From Clostridiales bacterium (lineage in GTDB: Bacteria; Bacillota; Clostridia; Christensenellales; Aristaeellaceae), in assembly GCA_004557805.1 (NCBI GenBank), contig SFFS01000102.1, forward strand, positions 1 to 9,451: 9,451 bases of DNA. The letters run 5' to 3'. The translations under genes and the position numbers were made by a program. Positions 5,782 through 9,451 of the stretch are shown here, in pieces; within the stretch, counting starts at the first letter, position 1; the number at the start of each line of letters is the position of its first letter. The notes beneath the pieces are model-generated. The model did not search any database and was not told the DNA's origin. It saw only the letters and a program-made list of their open reading frames with translations.

Positions 5782-6357
5782 AATTACGAAGAACGCACTT
5801 TTGAAGCGCTGCGGCTGACGGGAGCCGAGTTTGCGGGACTGGAGATTTCCGATTGTGAGTTTAAAAACTGCGCCTTTGAAGAGCTTGCCCTGACGGACTG
5901 CGTTTTCCGCAGCTGCCGGTTTATCGGCTGCCGCATCGCTGCGCCGAGGACGGAACGCACGGAGCTGAAGCACTGCGAGTTCGAGCGCTGCCAGCTGGCT
6001 GGAGTACACTGGAAGGATGTAACGGCATACGGCGGCGTAGCCGCTCCGTTTGACAGCCTGAGGGCATGCTGCCTGAAATACTGTTCGTTCGCGGAGATGC
6101 GGCTGAACAGGAGCGACTTCTGCGGGAACGAGCTGATCGAATGCATGTTCGAAGGCTGTAAGCTGGGCGAGGCGAAGTTCGGAGGCTGCGATTTGACGCG
6201 CACGGCGTTCGCCGGGTGCGATCTGCGCAAGGCCGATTTCCGCGGAGCGCGCGGCTATCAGGTGCAGCTGCGCTCAAACCTGCTCAAGGCGGCGCGTTTC
6301 TCGCTGCCTGAAGCGCTGCGGCTGCTGGAAGAATTGGAAATCAGAATCGACGGATAA
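5779..6357 (+). CDS. Cysteine-rich pentapeptide-repeat protein, Qnr-like
   Basis: 192 residues from ATG 5779. The sequence runs in five-residue steps with Phe, Leu or Met at the centre and Cys or Ala two before it: CEFKNCAFEELALTDC, CVFRSCRFIGC, CEFERC, and later CMFEGC, GCDLTRTAFAGCDL. This predicts a right-handed quadrilateral beta-helix. The repeat run is broken around residues 73-93 (HWKDVTAYGG), which may be a loop. The tail KAARFSLPEALRLLEELEI resembles the C-terminal dimerisation helix of Qnr-type proteins, which mimic DNA and shield gyrase from quinolones. That function is inference; other pentapeptide proteins have unrelated or unknown roles. Fifteen of 192 residues are Cys. ATG 5719 would add 20 residues made mostly of the palindrome and has no SD; GTG 5683 lies in the previous hairpin. 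The Dabb gene follows 12 bases after the stop. Confidence 0.85.
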   Translation: MNYEERTFEALRLTGAEFAGLEISDCEFKNCAFEELALTDCVFRSCRFIGCRIAAPRTERTELKHCEFERCQLAGVHWKDVTAYGGVAAPFDSLRACCLKYCSFAEMRLNRSDFCGNELIECMFEGCKLGEAKFGGCDLTRTAFAGCDLRKADFRGARGYQVQLRSNLLKAARFSLPEALRLLEELEIRIDG

Positions 6358-6369
6358 GGAGGGAACCTC

Positions 6370-6672
6370 ATGGTCAGGCACATCATTCTCTGGAAGATCA
6401 AAAGCGAACGGACGGCGGAGGAGAAGGCGGCGATAAAGCGCGGCGTGAAAGAAGGGCTGGAAGGGCTGATGGGACAGATTCCCGGCCTGCTGGCCGTTAC
6501 GGTGCGCACGGAGGGACTGGAAACCTCCACAGCCGATATGATGCTCGACACGACGTTCGACACGTTCGAGTCCTATAAGGCGTATAAGACGCATCCGGCG
6601 CACGTCGCTGTGGCCGACGGCAGGGTGCGTCCGAATGTCGAGGTGCGGCTCTGCCTTGATTACGAGGAATAA
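6370..6672 (+). CDS. Dabb (stress-responsive alpha/beta barrel) domain protein
   Basis: 100 residues, a single full-length Dabb domain. It opens with the typical first strand MVRHIILWKIK, then the first helix rich in Glu and Lys (EEKAAIKRGVKEGLEGL), the turn GQIPGLLAVTVRTEG, the strand DMMLDTTFDTFESYKAY, and HPAHVAV in the second helix, ending VRLCLDYEE. Such proteins form dimeric ferredoxin-like barrels; many are of unknown function, and some act in stress responses or as polyketide cyclases. No catalytic assignment is possible here. The SD AAGGAGGG (6356-6363) overlaps the stop codon of the pentapeptide gene and lies six bases from ATG 6370, so the two genes form an operon with likely coupled translation. 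Confidence 0.88.
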   Translation: MVRHIILWKIKSERTAEEKAAIKRGVKEGLEGLMGQIPGLLAVTVRTEGLETSTADMMLDTTFDTFESYKAYKTHPAHVAVADGRVRPNVEVRLCLDYEE

Positions 6673-6713
6673 CCTGCGAATTTTTTGTGCGTGCGCCGCT
6701 GCCTTGTACGTTT

Positions 6714-6882
6714 TTAAGGCAATACCGTATCATTCGCGTGAAGGATGACGAGAGAAATTTGCGCCGGATGCGAATTGCAGATTTCGCAGGCGTTACTTAC
6801 GGTACGTCAAGAAAGCTGCAAGCAGTGGACGACACAAAGGCGTCCGTCAGCCTTTGCGCGACATTGTGCAGTATTGCCTTAA
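6714..6882. mobile_element. MITE-like element with imperfect terminal inverted repeats
   Basis: This 169-bp non-coding element fills most of the gap between the Dabb gene and murG. Its left end (6714-6750) and the reverse complement of its right end (6845-6882) match at 30 of 37 aligned positions with one gap. The outer 12 bases, TTAAGGCAATAC, are identical; inside are shared blocks TCGCG, AAGG and TGACG. TTAA stands at both outer edges and could be a 4-bp target duplication, or part of the repeat since TTAA is palindromic. There is no transposase, so it would be mobilised in trans. Inside is a smaller hairpin at 6761-6793 (GCGCC with GGCGT, then TGCGAA with TTCGCA). A further hairpin CAAAGGC/GCCTTTG (6835-6856) overlaps the right end. 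As RNA the whole would fold into one long rod, so a structured non-coding RNA is the alternative. No promoter is seen within or just before it. Confidence 0.7.
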
Positions 6883-6911
6883 TTCGGAAGCGAATGGGCG
6901 GCGATCAGATT

Positions 6912-6930
6912 CAGGGCGCTCTGCGCCCTG
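6912..6930. repeat. Perfect GC hairpin beside the shared terminator
   Basis: CAGGGCGC (6912-6919) pairs with GCGCCCTG (6923-6930) around TCT. It is followed on the plus strand by TAAAAAA, which belongs to the next stem. It has no T-run of its own on either strand. It may strengthen termination or be one of the short GCGC palindromes seen in other gaps here. Confidence 0.5.
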
Positions 6931-6931
6931 T

Positions 6932-6982
6932 AAAAAACCGGAACCGCGTCCGTTGTTGGGATGCGGCTCCGGTTTTATTTTA
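6932..6982. terminator. Bidirectional intrinsic terminator between convergent genes
   Basis: AAAACCGGA (6934-6942) pairs with TCCGGTTTT (6968-6976); past one A/C mismatch, CCGCGTCC (6944-6951) pairs with GGATGCGG (6959-6966) including one G-T pair, with a seven-base loop. On the plus strand TTTTATTTTATTT follows; on the minus strand the stem ends in a run of six Ts (6932-6937). It would end the Dabb operon from the left and murG, whose stop is at 6992-6994, from the right. Confidence 0.9.
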
Positions 6983-6991
6983 TTTCGAGCG

Positions 6992-8056
6992 TTATTTCGC
7001 CGTCGCTTCGATGATCTCAATCACCTTCTGCGTGCCGTCGTGCAGCGGCTCGGCCTCCATGGCGCGGCGGCAGACCTCACGGTTGGCGTACAGCTCTTTG
7101 ATGGCGGCCGCCAGCGTCTGCGGGGTCATCTCCTCCTGCGGCAGCACGTGAGAGAATCCGCGCGCCTTGAACGATTCAGCGTTGAGAATCTGGTCGCCGC
7201 GGCTGGCCCCCTTCGGGTATGGTACAAGCAGCGCGGGCATCTTCAGCGCGAGGATTTCGCTCAGCGCGTTCGCGCCGGCGCGGGAAAGCATGATATCGGC
7301 GGCCGCGAACAGGTCGGGCAGTTCTTCGGAGACGTATTCCTTCTGCACGTAGCCGGGCTTTCCGGCGAGCGATTCGTCGAGGTTGCCCTTGCCGCAGATG
7401 TGCGCCACGTCGAAATACGGCAGGAGCTTATCAAGCGCCTCGCGCAGCGCCTTGTTGACGCTGGCCGCGCCGGAGGAGCCGCCCATCATCAGCAGGACGG
7501 GCTTTACGCCGTCGAAGCCGAGGAAGCGCAGGCCCTTCTCGCGGCTGCCGGAGAACAGCTCGGCGCGCAGTGGCGTGCCGGTATAGACGGCCTTCGCGCC
7601 CAGCAGCTTCGCCGCTTCGGGGAACGTGGTGCAGATGACTCTGCCCATCGGCGCGGTCAGTTTGTTGGCGAGGCCGGGCGTGATGTCGCTCTCGTGCAGC
7701 ACGGCGGGCACGCGGTGCAGCCACGCGCCGTATACCACCGGCACCGATACGAAACCGCCCTTGGAAAAGAGCACGTTCGGTTTGAGCTTTTTCATCAGGG
7801 CGCTGGCCTCATGCATGCCCTTGAGCACCTTGAACGGGTCGGAAAAGTTTTTCGGATCGAAATAGCGGCGCAGCTTGCCGGAATGCACGGCGTGATAGGT
7901 TACGCCGTCCACCTTTTCGATCAGGCCGCGTTCCATGCCGTCGGCAGTGCCGATGTAATGCACGTCCCAGCCCGCCTCGAGAAAATGCGGGATCAGCGCC
8001 AGATTGGGCGTTACGTGTCCGGCGGTGCCGCCGCCGGTAAAAACGATGCGTTTCAT
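6992..8056 (-). CDS. murG: UDP-GlcNAc:lipid I N-acetylglucosaminyltransferase MurG
   Basis: 354 residues. MurG adds GlcNAc to lipid I on the inner face of the membrane to make lipid II, the last cytoplasmic step of peptidoglycan synthesis. It is a GT-B, family 28 enzyme. Visible motifs are the first glycine loop GGGTAGHVTPN (8-18, with His14), GGFVSVPV (100-107), HESD (121-124), second glycine loop GGSSGA (192-197), SRAGANALSE (258-267) with the donor-site Glu, and GDQ (287-289). The frame stays open ten codons upstream to an ATG at 8084-8086, but that ATG overlaps the -10 box; ATG 8054-8056 has the SD CGGAGGCT six bases away and begins with the standard MKRIVFTGGG. The gene stands alone with its own promoter, not in a division and cell wall cluster, and ends at a shared terminator. 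Confidence 0.96.
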   Translation of the reverse strand: MKRIVFTGGGTAGHVTPNLALIPHFLEAGWDVHYIGTADGMERGLIEKVDGVTYHAVHSGKLRRYFDPKNFSDPFKVLKGMHEASALMKKLKPNVLFSKGGFVSVPVVYGAWLHRVPAVLHESDITPGLANKLTAPMGRVICTTFPEAAKLLGAKAVYTGTPLRAELFSGSREKGLRFLGFDGVKPVLLMMGGSSGAASVNKALREALDKLLPYFDVAHICGKGNLDESLAGKPGYVQKEYVSEELPDLFAAADIMLSRAGANALSEILALKMPALLVPYPKGASRGDQILNAESFKARGFSHVLPQEEMTPQTLAAAIKELYANREVCRRAMEAEPLHDGTQKVIEIIEATAK

Positions 8057-8084
8057 TTTCAGCCTCCGAATCTTGATCGTTTCC

Positions 8085-8114
8085 ATTATATGCTTCCGGC
8101 GGCGCGCCAGTCAA
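8085..8114 (-). promoter_or_regulatory. Promoter of murG
   Basis: On the minus strand TTGACT (plus 8109-8114) and a perfect TATAAT (plus 8085-8090) are 18 bases apart. Transcription should begin near 8078, giving a leader of about 20 bases that contains the SD (8062-8068). This also shows that the upstream in-frame ATG is not the start. Confidence 0.85.
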
Positions 8115-8136
8115 GCGGCAGGGCCGTTGTTTTATC

Positions 8137-8155
8137 TTTGGCGCTTTGCGCCAGA
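8137..8155. repeat. Short GC hairpin upstream of murG
   Basis: TGGCGC (8139-8144) pairs with GCGCCA (8148-8153) around TTT, with a T-rich left flank and A-rich right flank that can add pairs. GCGCCAGAAA here (8148-8157) also occurs at 248-257. There is no proper T-run after the stem on either strand. Confidence 0.5.
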
Positions 8156-8196
8156 AAAACACCCCGGAACTTTTCAATAAAAATGTCGAACCGGGG
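8156..8196 (-). terminator. Terminator-like hairpin facing murG in the divergent gap
   Basis: CCCCGG (8162-8167) pairs with CCGGGG (8191-8196); the 23-base interior can fold further through its T and A runs. Read leftward, the stem is followed by TGTTTTT (8161-8155 region). It lies between the two divergent promoters and would stop leftward transcripts before they reach the murG promoter. Confidence 0.4.
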
Positions 8197-8207
8197 GCGA
8201 TAGTCCC

Positions 8208-8236
8208 TCGACCTGACGAAAAAAACATGGTATACT
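8208..8236 (+). promoter_or_regulatory. Promoter of the PRPP synthetase gene
   Basis: TATACT (8231-8236) is a good -10. TCGACC (8208-8213), 17 bases upstream, matches four of six -35 positions. Transcription would start near 8243, leaving a leader of about 33 bases with the SD AGGGAGGG (8259-8266). Confidence 0.65.
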
Positions 8237-8275
8237 ATCTATAGACATAAAATTTCATAGGGAGGGTCTCTTCAT

Positions 8276-9451
8276 ATGGAAGGCAACCAGCCGGGGCTTT
8301 ATCGCGATCCTTTTGAAACCGCGCCGCGCGGACCGCTTGGCATTATTGCAATGCCGGGCTGTGAGATGTTGGGCAAAAAAGTGAACGACTATCTGATGCT
8401 TTGGCGCGATTTGAAAGAGAACAACGACGTCGAACTGTACACCAGCCCCGGTTATGAAAGGGAGTCCTTCCTGCTGGATGTGAGCTGCCCCCGTTTCGGC
8501 ACGGGCGAAGGCAAGGGCCTGCTGCGCGGCAGCGTGCGCGGCTACGATATCTACATCATTTCCGATGTGACCGCCTATCAGATTGAATACACGATGTACG
8601 GCCGTCAGGTGCCGATGTCGCCCGACGATCACTATCAGGATCTCAAGCGCATCATCGCCGCCATCCGCGGCAAGGCCGAGCGCATCACCGTCATCATGCC
8701 GTTCCTGTATGAAAGCCGCCAGCACCGCCGCACGGGCCGCGAGTCGATGGACTGCGCCATGGCCCTGCAGGAGCTGGAAGCGATGGGCGTGAGCAATATC
8801 ATCACCTTCGACGCGCACGACCCGCGCGTGCAGAACGCCATCCCGCTGACGGGCTTTGAATCGGTCCAGCCGTATTACCAGGTGCTCAAGGCGCTCCTGC
8901 GCGAATTTCCCGATCTGCGTCTGGACAAGAAACACATGACCATCATTTCGCCCGACGAAGGCGCGATCAACCGCAACATCTTCTACAGCTCCGTCCTCGG
9001 GCTTGATCTGGGCATCTTCTACAAGCGGCGCGATTATTCCCGCGTCATCAACGGCCGCAACCCCATCGTCGCGCATGAATATCTGGGCGACGATATCGCG
9101 GGCAAGGATGTGCTCGTTTCCGACGACATCATCGCCACCGGCGAATCGATCCTCGACCTCGCGCGCGAGCTGAAAGAGCGCAAGGCGAACCGCATCTTCA
9201 TCGCCGGCACGTTCTGCTTCTTCACCAATGGTCTGGAGGTCTTCCAGAAGGCGTATGACGAAGGCGCGTTCTGCCGCGTGCTCGGCTGCAACCTCAACTA
9301 TCTCCCGCAGGGCCTGCGCGAGAAGGAGTGGTTCATGGAGGTGGATATGTCCAAATACATCTCCTACATCATCGCCACGCTGAACCACGATCACAGCCTG
9401 CATACGCTGCTCAACCCGGTCGATCGCATCAGCCGTCTGCTGACGCGGTAT
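8276..9451 (+). CDS. prs: Ribose-phosphate pyrophosphokinase (PRPP synthetase), 3' end outside window
   Basis: Open for 392 codons from ATG 8276 to the last base with no stop, so it is cut by the window edge. The SD AGGGAGGG ends nine bases before ATG. PRPP synthetase transfers pyrophosphate from ATP to ribose 5-phosphate, feeding purine, pyrimidine, His and Trp synthesis in the cytosol. Family marks in order: GPLGIIAMPGCEMLGKKV (19-36), the ATP-site loop YESRQHRRTGRESMD (145-159, cf. the usual RQDRK and REPISA), FDAHDPRVQNAIP (178-190) with the metal-binding His181, SPDEGAIN (225-232), the KRR motif (250-252) with the catalytic Lys, and the ribose-phosphate loop SDDIIATGES (282-291, usual DDMIDTGGT). 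The protein is much longer than the roughly 315-residue classical enzyme, with a longer N-terminal half and extra C-terminal residues; long forms of this type are known to me mainly from Clostridia. Enzyme activity is likely but the divergence leaves some doubt. Confidence 0.85.
   Translation, partial: MEGNQPGLYRDPFETAPRGPLGIIAMPGCEMLGKKVNDYLMLWRDLKENNDVELYTSPGYERESFLLDVSCPRFGTGEGKGLLRGSVRGYDIYIISDVTAYQIEYTMYGRQVPMSPDDHYQDLKRIIAAIRGKAERITVIMPFLYESRQHRRTGRESMDCAMALQELEAMGVSNIITFDAHDPRVQNAIPLTGFESVQPYYQVLKALLREFPDLRLDKKHMTIISPDEGAINRNIFYSSVLGLDLGIFYKRRDYSRVINGRNPIVAHEYLGDDIAGKDVLVSDDIIATGESILDLARELKERKANRIFIAGTFCFFTNGLEVFQKAYDEGAFCRVLGCNLNYLPQGLREKEWFMEVDMSKYISYIIATLNHDHSLHTLLNPVDRISRLLTRY

Larger units (their letters stand above)
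6673..6991. other. Convergent intergenic region between the Dabb gene and murG
   Basis: These 319 bases hold, in order, 41 bases of unremarkable flank, the MITE-like element (6714-6882), a 29-base link, a perfect 8-bp hairpin (6912-6930) and the shared terminator (6932-6982). Frames open across the region have no SD and simply run through the inverted repeats into the antisense of murG; I see no gene here. Confidence 0.8.

Noticed and set aside
6687..7151. Plus-strand open frame of 154 codons across the Dabb-murG gap
   Set aside because: It reads through the inverted repeats, the shared terminator and into antisense murG; no SD or recognisable domain.
8057..8086. Ten-codon N-terminal extension of MurG
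   Set aside because: Its ATG overlaps the -10 box of the murG promoter, so it would not be in the mRNA.
6854..8203. Plus-strand open frame of 449 codons
   Set aside because: It is antisense to murG, rich in His, Arg and Gln as shadow frames are, and begins inside the MITE-like element without an SD.
8459..8471. 13-base match between prs and the palindrome near 5738-5750 (GGGAGTCCTTCCT)
   Set aside because: At 8459 it is ordinary coding sequence and the match does not extend; treated as chance.
8255..9403. Minus-strand open frame of 382 codons
   Set aside because: Antisense of the PRPP synthetase gene, which has clear family motifs and a promoter and SD on the plus strand.
1..9451. CRISPR array, tRNA, rRNA or transposase gene
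   Set aside because: No regularly spaced repeats, no cloverleaf or rRNA sequence, and no transposase motif on either strand.

Overview
The window looks like a chromosomal, housekeeping stretch from a fairly GC-rich (roughly 60 % by eye) low-to-mid GC-phylum relative, most likely a gut-type Clostridia. The grounds are strong AGGAGG-type ribosome binding sites in front of nearly every gene, the tig-clpP-clpX order, a MurG whose first glycine loop reads GGGTAGHVTPN, and a long, divergent PRPP synthetase of a kind I associate with Clostridia. The taxonomic placement is inference; there is no rRNA or tRNA in the window.

Layout, left to right. Positions 1-230 (+) are the C-terminal end of CTP synthase (pyrG). 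A DMT/EamA-family transporter (273-1205, +, TTG start) follows in the same direction. Tandem hairpins (1214-1313) and a near-consensus promoter (1349-1377) introduce the protein quality-control block: trigger factor (tig, 1427-2716), ClpP (2829-3425) and ClpX (3427-4728). Directly behind clpX, where many Firmicutes carry lon, is a secreted protein with a Pro/Thr/Ala-rich linker and two peptidoglycan-binding domains (4761-5657). Next come a cysteine-rich, Qnr-like pentapeptide-repeat protein (5779-6357) and a small Dabb-domain protein (6370-6672). A 319-base non-coding stretch then holds a 169-bp element with 37-bp imperfect terminal inverted repeats, which looks like a MITE (6714-6882), followed by a bidirectional terminator (6932-6982). 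From the other side murG (6992-8056, minus) converges on this terminator. A divergent promoter region (8057-8275) separates murG from a Prs-like PRPP synthetase (8276 to the window edge, +).

How the genes fit together. Trigger factor folds nascent chains and ClpXP degrades proteins, so tig-clpP-clpX form one protein-homeostasis block. MurG makes lipid II and the PG-binding protein probably acts outside the membrane on the finished wall. PyrG and Prs both supply nucleotide precursors.

The least explained parts are the MITE-like element at 6714-6882, an imperfect palindrome (5732-5770) wedged between a strong Shine-Dalgarno sequence and the ATG of the pentapeptide gene, and a family of short GC-rich hairpins in the intergenic gaps. 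I see no CRISPR array, phage gene, toxin-antitoxin pair, transposase, tRNA or rRNA. I did not find evidence of a large undescribed multi-gene system.
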